Part shown: one piece after another, positions 35,201-45,139 of the stretch
Layout of the letters: the number at the start of each line of letters is the position of its first letter
Numbering within the stretch: position 1 is the stretch's first letter
NCBI GenBank assembly: GCA_028752905.1
Contig: JAQNBH010000011.1
Span: 17,577,909 to 17,641,908 of the forward strand
DNA: 64,000 bases
Source: Cladorhizidae sp. MBARI D1340-BT2
Lineage: Eukaryota; Porifera; Demospongiae; Poecilosclerida; Cladorhizidae
Direction: 5' to 3'
Notes under the pieces: generated by a model
Database searches by the model: none
What the model saw: only the letters and a program-made list of their open reading frames with translations
What the model was told of the DNA's origin: nothing
Position numbers and translations under genes: made by a program

Positions 35201-36745
35201 GTCCAACAGTGAGAGTTGAACTTTGTAGGCATGCATGTAGTCCAACAGTGAGAGTTGAACTTTGTAGACATGCATGTAGTCCAACAGTGAGAGTTGAACT
35301 TTGTAGACATGCATGTAGTCCAACAGTGAGGGTTGAACTTTGTAGGCATGCATGTAGTCCAACTGTGAGAGTTGAACTTTGTATACATGCATGTAGTCCA
35401 ACAGTGAGAGTTGAACTTTGTAGGCATGCATGTATTCCAACAGTGAGAGTTGAACTTTGTAGGCATGCATGTAGTCCAATAGTGAGAGTTGAACTTTGTA
35501 GGCATGCATGTAGTCCAACAGTGAGAGTTGAACTTTGTAGACATGCATGTAGTCCAACAGTGAGAGTTGAACTTTGTAGGCATGCATGTAGTCCAACAGT
35601 GAGAGTTGAACTTTGTAGGCATGCATGTAGTCCAACAGTGAGAGTTGAACTTTGTAGACATACATGTACAGTCCAACAGTGAGAGTTGAACTTTGTAGAC
35701 ATGCATGTAGTCCAACAGTGAGAGTTGAACTTTGTAGACATGCATGTAGTCCAACAGTGAGAGTTGAACTTTGTAGACATGCATGTAGTCCAACAGTGAG
35801 AGTTGATCTTTGTAGGCATGCATGTAGTCCAACAGTGAGAGTTGAACTTTGTAGACATGCATGTAGTCCAACAGTGAGAGTTGAACTTTGTAGACATGCA
35901 TGTAGTCCAACAGTGAGAGTTGAACTTTGTAGGCACGCATGGAGTCCAACAGTGAGAACTGAACTTTGTAGGCATGCATGTAGTCCAACAGGGAGAGTTG
36001 AACTTTGTAGACATGCATGTAGTCCAACAGTCAGAGTTGAACTTTGTAGGCATGCATGTAGTCCAACAGTGAGAGTTGAACTTTGTAGGCATGCATGTAG
36101 TCCAACAGTGAGAGTTGAACTTTGTAGACATGCATGTACAGTCCAACAGTGAGAGTTGAACTTTGTAGACATGCATGTAGTCCAACAGTGAGAGTTGAAC
36201 TTTGTAGACATGCATGTAGTCCAACACTGAGAGTTGAACTTTGTAGACATGCATGTAGTCCAACAGTGAGAGTTGAACTTTGTAGGCATGCATGTAGTCC
36301 AACAGTGAGAGTTGAACTTTGTAGACATGCATGTAGTCCAACAGTGAGAGTTGAACTTTGTAGACATGCATGTAGTCCAACAGTGAGAGTTGAACTTTGT
36401 AGACATGCATGTAGTCCAACAGTGAGAGTTGAACTTTGTAGACATGCATGTAGTCCAACAGTGAGAGTTGAACTATGTAGACATGCATGTAGACCAACAG
36501 TGAGAGTTGAATTTTGTAGGCATGCATGTAGTCCAACAGTGAGAGTTGAACTTTGTAGACATGCATGTAGTCCAATAGTGAGAGTTGAACTTTGTAGGCA
36601 TGCATGTAGTCCAACAGTGAGAGTTGAACTTTGTAGACATGCATGTAGTCCAACAGTGAGGGTTGAACTTTGTAGACATGCATGTAGTCCAACAGTGAGA
36701 GTTGAACTTTGTAGGCATGCATGTAGTCCAACAGTGGAGTAGAAC
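29292..36745. repeat. About 4.2-kb higher-order repeat, two copies
   Basis: Markers recur 4,206-4,207 bp apart early in the block (GTACACATG 29292/33499; short unit 30122/34328) and 4,167-4,169 bp apart later (CCAACTGTG 31191/35358; GGCACGCATGG 31763/35932). The 39-bp drop means one unit was lost or gained between the copies near 30.6/34.8 kb. Confidence 0.82.
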
Positions 36746-36870
36746 TTTGTAGACATGCATGTAGTCTAATAGTGAGAGTTGAACTTTGTAGACATGCATG
36801 TAGTCCAACAGTGAGAGTTGAACTTTGTAAGCATGCATGTAGTCCAACAGTGAGAATTGAACTTTGAAGG

Positions 36871-37206
36871 TGGGGTCCTCTCCTAATCCCTTAGGTGAGA
36901 CCCTCTCTGACTGTTCCATAATCCTTTAGGTGGGTTCTCTCTCACAGGGGTGGCTCAAGGTCTACTGTTATTCTTCTTGATTCACATGAGTGGCCCCCTG
37001 AGCTGAGGGTCTACTCTTATTCTTATTGATTCACATGAGTGGCCGCCTGAGCTGAGGGTCTACTCTTATTCTTCTTGATTCACATGAGTGGCCCACTGAG
37101 CTCAGGGTCTGCTCTTATTCTTCTTGATTCATATGCGTGGCATTCTGGAGTATATGAATGCTATAGAGAGTGCTTAGCACACTCTCGTGTAGGAGCTAAC
37201 CTCGCA
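36871..37206. repeat. Satellite edge and short imperfect minisatellite
   Basis: Just beyond the satellite are two related segments containing TAATCC-TTAGGTG (36884 and 36919). Then come about four imperfect copies of a roughly 50-bp unit with TTGATTCACATGAGTGGC and CTGAGGGTCTACTC, at about 36951-37140. No gene is recognised. Confidence 0.7.
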
Positions 37207-37615
37207 CACAGAACTTGGCCAATAATATGCCACAAGGTATTAGACATATATATCAGGCTTTGCAGTTCACCTAGTTGGCAGCTTAACCTTCAGAATGGTA
37301 AGAGATACATGACCATCGGAAGCAAAACTATAAAGCCCCTCCCTCCCTAACAACAACAACAACAAAAAAGAACAACATAAATAAACAAACCATAACCACA
37401 CAAAACCCAACCCCTAATCATTTCTGGCTCTGAAACCAAAACAGTTGCCATTAAAAAATTTATTATGAATAAAGACTTCCAATTTTGGTCGACTTGTCCA
37501 TGAAAACTAAGCAACATTTACACGGCCATAAAATAGCAACAAAGAAACCCAAAAATAAGAAAGGTTTGGAGACTGATGTGAAAACCACTAGTTCGTTGGT
37601 AGTTCAGGTATCCAC
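37207..37615 (+). repeat. Dispersed repeat B, copy 1
   Basis: Clearly homologous, same orientation, to 39807-40265, from GAACTTGGCCAATAATATGC through GACTTCCAATTTTGGTCGAC to GTAGTTCAGGTA. The two copies differ by substitutions and by simple-sequence length (A/C-rich middle). No protein is recognised in it; it may be a non-autonomous transposon. Confidence 0.8.
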
Positions 37616-38510
37616 TTGACTACAGTAGGAGACGAAAAAAAGTTCCAATTCCGTTTCATTAATATTCCGTGGCATTTCTGTGTAAATCATTCCAACGTCG
37701 TTCAAGCGCTGTTTAATAAAGACCGCATTCCAATGGCAAAGAATCGGTGTTTTTTTCAAGTTTCTAATCATTCGCAGTTCAATATCCTCGTTCTCATTCG
37801 CGCGAACCTTGTGTGCCTTCATACTCCTGCAGCTTCTATTGGTTTGTCGTTCGGCAGCCTCTCGCTTCTTGTACCATTCATAATGTCGTTCTTCAGCAAA
37901 AAAGGCCTTCGATATTAATGCCAGCCTCAAAGTAAGAGAGGAGCAGAAAAAGCTGACCAACGAAACGACTGTCAACTAGCTCCAGCATCTGCTACAGACC
38001 AAACAAGGGCTACAGCATTTCACTGCACACCATTCTGCTGTGCAGGACCACTCTAGAATAGACCTTCCAGGTAGCTCTACATTCAGCTTGTCAGACTAAT
38101 GGAAGGAAAGCTGTCTGTCATTTCTAAAGCTTGCTAAGTTTAGTTTAGTTAACAACCTGGTTTAAGCTTACAATTTATAAACTGGCTTGGCTTAGCTTAG
38201 GAAGCTTGAATGATGAGCTTGTTTTAATTTGAAGGGTAAGCTCAAGAGCATAGCTTTGCCTAGGCTGTGGCTTGGGGCCTTGAAGGACAAGCTTAACGTA
38301 GGTTAAGACTTTTTAAGACATAGATAATCTTTTGATTGCTAAGCTTACTCCTTAGGAAGCTTAACTTGAGTCGGTGAAACATTTGATTTCCAAATCTTAA
38401 AGGCAAGGTAATATTACAATAAGATATCTTCACTTCTTGTGGCGTAGAGGATGTTATATGGACTGATGAATGCAGTCAAACTCGAGATCCATAGACTGCA
38501 CTCAATTCTT
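37616..38510. other. Intergenic; one unexplained open frame
   Basis: A minus-strand frame of 123 codons (37975-37604) has lysine/arginine/glutamate-rich composition and matches no family I know; it overlaps the end of repeat B and is not called a gene. CAGTAGGAGACG at 37623 resembles CAGTGGGAGACA at 62043, the edge of repeat A. The rest (38000-38510) is low-complexity GCTTAG-rich sequence with no recognised feature. Confidence 0.5.
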
Positions 38511-39805
38511 CCAAGGATTATTGAACTACAGGGAGCAGCAACTGGCTATTGAATGTTATTATACTTATTCACTGCTAGTTCATGCATATATTATACAAAA
38601 TTGCTAGGATTTTTGTTGGATTTTTGTTCACTGGTAGTAAGGTTACCATAATCATTGAGCATGCGTAACTATCACCAGTGAACTTTAATGACAATTAACA
38701 CCGTATTAGGTTGGCTTTCACTACCAAGACTATCCAATTGGCAGAAAACATTTTTGGTGTGAAGGAGATGAACTTGCCTTGTAGGAGTTTATTAAAAGAC
38801 ATCTTCACATAATAAAAGACAGTTACAAAACTAACACAATAATGTCATTGTTATTTTTCGAGCATAAATAGTTGTGTTTGCTGGATCAACTCCAAACACA
38901 AAGCTCAAATTCATGAAGAGGTAAGTGGTTGGAACCAGCGAATGTAGGGGAGATGTAGACTATTATGTGTAACTAAACCATAGAAGTATGAGGTCATGTT
39001 GCATGTACAACAAAGACATCCACTATGTCATGCATTGCCGAAATTTTGCATTCCTGAAAGAACTTTTCAACTCTTAATGATCCTCCACTGTACTTAGGGG
39101 ACCACTGACACAGAGTTCTCCGCTGGGCAATGCGTAAATGTATCAGCTCTTGGTCTATACATGGTTGATGTGAGGTCTAATATTCCACATAATTAGACTA
39201 GGCTTGTTAGCTTAGCTAGGGGTTTGGTTAAGGCAATCATGCTATCTAAAATCTTCAACCTTTCTAAGAAAAGGCTTGCTAAGCTACTCTGTGAAATGTC
39301 TTTAAGGCAAGGCTTCTAGCAACTAGAAGTTCTTTTAAAAGGGGCTTGTTTTACAAGCCCAGGCTTTGCCTAACACTATGCTTAGGAAATCTAACCTCTC
39401 CAAAACTATACAGCAAGCTTAGTCTAACTCATTTTAGCTACATAGTGTAGCAATCAACTAGAAGGCAAAGCTAAATTGAGAGCTAAACCTGAAGAACAGC
39501 ACTAGTGGGCACAGGCTAAAAGGTTAGGAAGAGAAATAACTAGTCCTACTTCAGTCAGCAATAAACTTCATGATGGGCAAAATGACATCTGGGAAGAAGA
39601 AAACAAAGGGAAGAAAAAAACGCTTGCTAGATTTAGCTTTGTTGTAAACACTGTGCATGTGCATGCATTTATAAAAAAGCGCAAGATTTAAAACATAACC
39701 TTAACAGCGTTTGTTTTGCATTATGCGTTGATACTACATTTATAATTGCTCTCTGTCGTAACATTAGCGTTGGAATGGGTACGGAACCGGAACTTTTTGG
39801 TCTTA
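38511..39805 (-). repeat. Dispersed repeat A, inverted copy
   Basis: Reads on the minus strand as a diverged copy of 62050-63556. Anchor matches are GGAGCAGCAACTGGCTATTG (38540 region versus the complement near 63515), CACTACCAAGACTA near 38715, AAGCCCAGGCTTTGCCTAAC near 39354 and GGAAGAAGAAAACAAAG near 39590. It contains no recognisable transposase. It ends against repeat B. Confidence 0.85.
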
Positions 39806-39806
39806 T

Positions 39807-40265
39807 ACACCCGGAACTTGGCCAATAATATGCCACAAGGAAGTAGACATATCAGGCTATGCACTCACCTATTTGGCAGCTTAACCTTCAGAATGGTACA
39901 GATGCATGACCATCTGAAGCAAAACAAAAAAGTCTTCTCCCAACCCCCCCCCCCCCCCCAATCCCCCCAAAACAAAAAAATTATAAGAACTATAGAGATA
40001 AGTGAACTCTAACCGCCCAAAAAACAAAACCCAACCCCTAATCAATTCTGGCACTGAAACCAAAATAGTTCCCATAAAATGTTTTATGATGTAGAAGTCT
40101 TGATGTAGAAAGACTTCCAATTTTGGTCGACTTGTCCATGCACACTAGCCAATATTTATACTGGCCATAAAATAGCAACAAAGAAACTAAAACATGAAAG
40201 GTGTGGAGAATGATGTAAAAACTGTTTGAAGCCAACCAGTTCATTTGTAGTTCAGGTATACACTC
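39807..40265 (+). repeat. Dispersed repeat B, copy 2
   Basis: Second copy of 37207-37615 with an internal run of C (about 39945-39960). It directly abuts repeat A, so one may have inserted beside the other. Confidence 0.8.
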
Positions 40266-40624
40266 TATAGCACTGGCTACATTTAACAACAAAAGTAGCT
40301 CTAGCAAAACTCTGACCTTGTTCATGTAGCTGGAGGGCTTCTGGATCTTCTTGATGATCTATATAAAATAACAGAAATTTCTCCTGTAACAGTTTGTAAT
40401 GTAATTTACTGTATATCATGTAGACAGAGTTTTGAAGATGTTGTAATATTCACATCAAAGCAAAAACAAACTTCAGAATAAATTATGAAAGTATAAAATT
40501 TGCAAAGAAAAAAAAATGTAACCAAACTACAGTATCTAATTATGAATGTGCGCAGGTGCATGACCTCTACCTCCTTCGAGTAGTGAGAAATGGCTGCCAT
40601 ATTGCCCTAACAAGGCTTACTGAG
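40266..40624. other. No recognised feature
   Basis: AT-rich. A minus-strand frame from 40325 starts with a leucine-rich, signal-peptide-like stretch but runs straight into repeat B; it has no supporting homology and is not called. Confidence 0.5.
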
Positions 40625-40790
40625 TAATCTCTGTTCACATATGCTGATGAACTAGCAGGTTCTGATAGCAGCCCGCTGGGGCTAGGAAGGTCTTATTCAG
40701 GTTGAAAGTAATTGTAAAAAAGACTTACTAGCCATGGTCTCTGTTCGATCTCTATCTCTTTAGCTTAATCTCCCAAGTCAACACCCTATA
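40625..40790 (+). repeat. Dispersed repeat C, copy 1
   Basis: Matches the reverse complement of 57785-57935. Shared blocks include CTGATGAACTAGCAGGTTCT and AGCCATGGTCTCTGTTC versus AGCCATGGTCTCTGCTC. Non-coding. Confidence 0.7.
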
Positions 40791-41659
40791 CCAATTACTA
40801 GGTAGCTATTTTTCGAAATTTTTATATTTACACCAAAACATGTATATGTAAATATTTAGCACCATTTGAAAGTTTTCCTCTGTTCGGTAGCAAGTCTGCA
40901 TCCTGGAGTACATAGCAACTACAATACTTAAAGAGCTCGTGCAGCACAAACTCTTAGCAAGTTTCTGCTATTATGCGCCTGCATGGTATGCTGAAATAAT
41001 TCAGCGTGCCCAGAAGTAGGCACTTGGCTGGGCAGTTCATGAATTTAATAGTATGTGCACTATGATATATTGTAATTACTAGTGGATTTGGTTTGCTAAT
41101 CCACTCTCCTTGTAAATAACACAACTTGCATGGATGCAAGCATTCTGGTCACAGAATGCTGCCACATCTCGTAGTGACCTATTTCAATGGTACTGAGGAA
41201 AGGGTTAGGGTAACTACTGGAGCAGCCATGACAGTGATGAACTACTAGATTTATCTCTGCTTTCTTGGTGCCAGCTTCTCGAGATACCTGAAGTCATTTT
41301 ACAAACCCTATAGTTAAAAAAAAAATTCATATACAAATTCAACACAACCTTGACCCAACCTTGACCCTATTACTCCTGCATTGATGCTATAGGAGCCCAG
41401 GTTGTTAATACATAGGCCCACGTCTTCAGGGAGCTCAGCTGACAAGTGACTACAACCAGTAATATCGGAGCCCAGTTTACAGGTGCCAGGTCAGTGTTTC
41501 ACTTTGATCCCACATACCATATTTCCCCTATTATGAACCGGCCCCTCCAATTATAACACAGAGGCAAATAGCAATAGGACACAAAGACATGCCCAAATAA
41601 TTGCTCATTAGACTTATAAAGTTGAGTACTGAAGACAATCAGGGATGGTGGGCGATTCT
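40791..41659. other. Intergenic, no recognised gene
   Basis: AT-rich. CATATTTCCCCTATTATGAA at 41518 resembles the MITE terminus at 59151 in style, but no matching second end was found. Confidence 0.5.
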
Positions 41660-41735
41660 GTGTTCTAGAGGGGCTTGAACCATTGATTTCTGCTGAGGTG
41701 AGTAACTCAACATTGAGCCACGGGCACACAAACAA
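41660..41735 (-). repeat. tRNA-derived SINE-like head or tRNA pseudogene
   Basis: On the minus strand TGGCTCAATGTTGAG (41720 downward) fits the Pol III A box, and GGTTCAAGCCC (41681-41671) fits the B box, about 38 bases later. A proper acceptor stem and anticodon arm cannot be folded by eye, so a working tRNA is unlikely; a SINE head is the better reading. Confidence 0.5.
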
Positions 41736-43320
41736 TTAGAAGTCCTCCAAACAGGTACTTGAACTCCTTCACAACTCAATCAATAGTAACTGCGCCTTTC
41801 TAATTGTAACTGCCCTTCCAATAGTAATCACAGGTAGATAGGGAAGTAAATACTAATCGCAGTTCCTATTAAACATTTCTGTTATTCCGGGCATCTGCAT
41901 AACTTGATCAACTTAAAACCTGCTAGTGTAACACTTATACAGCAGCTGACTTGGTACAGGTAGAAAGGTTGGATTTGGGCTAGGTGAATTTAGACCAGGT
42001 GTCCTCCAGGGACATGTGTAGTAGTTTATGAGGGAAGGCGTGGTGATGTCTATGTACATGTATGTGTATATGCACATCAGTGCTGGAGATACCAAATTTA
42101 GAGTGGAACAGCAGCGCTAGCTCAGCATATGTGGCTGCCCTCTACAACTTCCCAAATCACAAACATTACCACAACTTTGAGCTACTACCTTTAGCCAAAT
42201 AATGTCATTGGATAAAGTCTGTTCAAATGTCAATACAGATATAAGGTATGCAAAGTTTTCTTCCAAAAGGATAGATCACTATAGCTGTATCTATCATTCC
42301 AGGTGGCACCTGTGGGACATGTTGTTGTGTAGCTCATGGAATGCTCACAGAAAGCAAGCAGGCACATCGACCACTATTTGTGTGGGACTGCTCTCTGCCA
42401 ATCCAGAAAAGCACATAATGCTCCAAACCTTTAATTTTATATTAGGTGTGCTCTATTTTGTGTGCAGGAGTTTGAGGACTGATGGCAGTAGTTGAGGTTC
42501 AAAAGGAGAAACTCTGTGCATGGCCACCCAACAAGATAGCACTCTGGAAACATTCCATACCTAGTAGTAGTCGAGAGATTTAAGTTTCTAATTTCACTAC
42601 AATAGACCACACTTGCTAGAATAGTCCAATGGCAACTATTCATTCAACAGCTAGAACCGGTCGTACCGTACAAGGGCAGGAGATTGAGGCACGGCCTATT
42701 TCACTGAGCACCTGTAGAGTGAAAAGAGCACGCACATCCTCAGTCAGACCCAATACCATGTGCACACTTTGTTGGGTATTAATCATCAAATAACAACCAA
42801 TTCGAAGGCGTGAGCTGTTTCACAGAAGACTGGAACTTGGGAGTGAGTTATTCGAGGGTGCAAAGCGATTTAGGGTGTGAAGAGATCAAGGGAATTTGCT
42901 AAGTAATAAAGTAGGAGTGTCAGCATGTTTGACACCTCTGTATGCCCAAACTATGTACTGCATAGAGACTGCACATGTTGAAATCTTCTCTCATGAAGAG
43001 GGGAAAACAAGTTGATTTGCCATTCACCACCAGCCCAGGTTGGCCAGTGTCTGCAAAGGTCGCCATTGTTTTGGCGACACACACAAACCTTGAAGTTAAA
43101 ACAGGTAATGGACATATTTGCGAAGAAGTTTCAAGTTCTGGTGGATACCGATGTATCCCCTAAAAGAGTGCAACTTAGTAACCAAAAAATACCCCAGAAC
43201 TCACACAGTGAGATCTGTCACTAGCAAGGCTGCACATTCCCTGCTCTCCTACAACAATAATAATAGTTGCCGAAATGGTGAAGTTTTGCATGGAAAACTT
43301 CATTAGCTTCAAAACAAATC
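41736..43320. other. Intergenic, no recognised gene
   Basis: Open frames here are short and without recognisable domains. No repeat with another part of the window was noticed. Confidence 0.5.
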
Positions 43321-43391
43321 TACAATAATAATAATAATAATAAAAATAATAATAATAACAATAATAATAATAATTAATAATATAATTAATA

Positions 43392-43456
<65 letters not shown>

Positions 43457-43900
43457 TCAATAACAACAACAATAACAACAACATTAATAACAACAACAAC
43501 AATAATATTATTATTATTACTACTATTTTAAATAATAAACAGATATTAAATAAATACAAGTGATAATGATGATAATAATAATAATAATAGTATTAATAAT
43601 AAGAACAACATCAACAACAATAACAACAACATTAATAATAAAAATGATAATAACAACAACAAAAACAAAAACAACAACAACAAAATAATAACAACAACAA
43701 CAAAAAACCATAATAATAATAATAATAATAATAGTAATAGTAATGGTAGTAATAGTAATAGTAATGATAGTAATGATAACAACAAAGATAACGACGATGA
43801 TGACGACAACGACAATTACGACGACAACAACAACAAGGGCAACAACAACAACGACAATGACAAGGACAACAACAAGAACAACAATAAGAAGAAGAACAAC
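43321..43900. repeat. Degenerate AAT/AAC microsatellite
   Basis: Near-continuous trinucleotides, mainly AAT with blocks of AAC and GAC toward the right end. The leucine- and valine-rich minus-strand frames here are products of the repeat. Confidence 0.95.
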
Positions 43901-44283
43901 AAAGTGAATATAATATATGGGGTAGAACTGAAGGCAGGAAATGACAAGCTAGAAAGAAGAAAAGTAATGCAAGTGTGTTGTTGTTGCTAGGCTAGTCAGC
44001 ATATCAACTGTGGTTACCTGATAGAGTCCTCAAGCGATAAAGAAGGCATCCTTGTCTCTTGCTGTGTGTGAACAGGCCTGCTATATTGGTGTACAAGGCT
44101 ATGTGTGGTACATTGATTGGAAGGCCAGCTACAACTAGGCTGCCTACAACCAATACCTGAGAAACCTCGAGCATAAAGTGATCATGACAGGCAGTTGTTC
44201 GCTGGAGGCGTATGACTACCCAGCATAGGGGGGAGGTGGCTAGGACAGCTGGCATAGGACTACTGGAGAGAGACAATCAACGA
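43901..44283. other. Intergenic, no recognised feature
   Basis: Short open frames only; sequence between the microsatellite and the helicase fragment. Confidence 0.4.
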
Positions 44284-44590
44284 CAAGAAACAATAGCCTT
44301 GCAGGCCCAGGAGAAGCTTACTGAGGAGCAGCACCAAGTCCACACCCACTTAATGAAGCTGGTAGAGGTGAGAGGATGCCAACGACAACCAAAGAGGAGG
44401 CAAGAATTCCACAAAGAGGCGACATTGTTTTAAAGTAGTGCAAATGGTGTCTCTTTGCAGACATCATGCTCCTGGATGTTCAGGGTAGCCCAGGCATGAT
44501 CTATTTGATCAACCTAATGTTTGCCAAGATCCAGTCCAGGGGCAGGATTGTGCTGGCTTCAGCTTCAAGTGACACTGCAGCCCATAGGCG
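44284..44590 (+). pseudogene. PIF1/Helitron-like helicase fragment
   Basis: Two pieces in different frames. The first has QAQEKLTEEQHQVHTHLMKL, like the segment before the Walker A motif in PIF1-type helicases. After a break near 44435-44465 the second reads LLDVQGSPGMIYLINLMFAK and then SRGRIVLASASSDTAA. This matches the LDGPGGTGKT-FLINLLLA...ASSGIAA pattern of Helitron-linked PIF1 helicases, but the lysine/threonine of Walker A are gone. It is a dead scrap of about 100 codons. Helitron ends were not found, so the parent could also be a cellular PIF1 gene. Recognition is from motif memory. Confidence 0.5.
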
Positions 44591-45139
44591 GCACAGAGGG
44601 TACGGCATACCGGTGACAGCCATACCACTTCTCTTAGAGTGCTGCAGCAGAGCCGTACCACATTTTCTCCTCCACTAACTAATATTAAGATTTTGGCGAG
44701 GACAATTTAAGATTTGGGCTAGGACAATTTAAGATTTGGGCTAGGACTAAGTTTGGACAGTAAGTAGCTATTAATTATGCTTTTATACAGTAGCAAGTAC
44801 AGACTCATTAACAACTACAAGTGATAACACAATCACATTCTGGTCTAATCAACACTATCTACCACATGGTTTGTTTTGTTGTTTGCACACATGATTATAT
44901 GATAGGTGGGCTTTGTTTCAAACTGAAATGGCTAGTAAAAGACACAAGCAAAACAGGAAATATTTAAGTCTTCATCTGAAACATCTTCACAAGTGGCAGA
45001 TGGTGCTAGTGCTTCATTAACAACAGAGGAAATAGTAAAAGAAGAAGATGCTTCTGTACTTTGATAGTGAAGAAACTTTACCTGTCACTACTGAAATGGA
45101 GTTTAAGGTTTTGATGAAACCTCATCAACCAAAGTCTCA
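44591..45139. other. Probable 5' part of the hAT element
   Basis: No clear domain. ATGGCTAGTAAAAGACAC at 44927 could be the old transposase start, followed by serine/glutamate-rich low-complexity codons in a shifted frame. Confidence 0.4.

Larger units (their letters stand above)
14201..36870. repeat. 39-bp tandem satellite, right block with higher-order repeats
   Basis: The same 39-bp unit as 1-8821, about 580 copies, ending after a diverged last unit near 36840-36870. Variant units recur at fixed long distances. A GTACACATG unit with a 1-base deletion sits at 17217, 18563, 20495, 23596, 25528, 29292 and 33499. A one-base-longer unit (CATGCATTG) sits near 16599, 19602, 24635 and 28400. Pairs of 30-bp units lie about 69 bp apart (for example 14486/14555 and 21061/21131). 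From these, a 5,033-bp higher-order repeat (about 18.56-23.3 kb and 23.6-28.3 kb) and a 4.2-kb one (about 29.3-32.5 kb and 33.5-36.7 kb) can be read. No non-satellite sequence is embedded here. Confidence 0.98.

Noticed and set aside
1..36870. Dozens of long ORFs (up to 2,687 codons) of 13-residue repeats
   Set aside because: They follow from a 39-bp unit with few stops; four frames are open at once, and recurrent variants stop all of them.
1..36870. CRISPR-like array
   Set aside because: Units are contiguous with no unique spacers, and the context is eukaryotic.
37604..37975. 123-codon minus-strand ORF
   Set aside because: No recognised family; overlaps repeat B; kept only as a note.
40038..40325. 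ORF with signal-peptide-like start
   Set aside because: Runs into a dispersed repeat, and the leucine run comes from simple sequence; no splice support.
43523..43815. Leucine/valine-rich ORFs
   Set aside because: Products of the AAT/AAC microsatellite.
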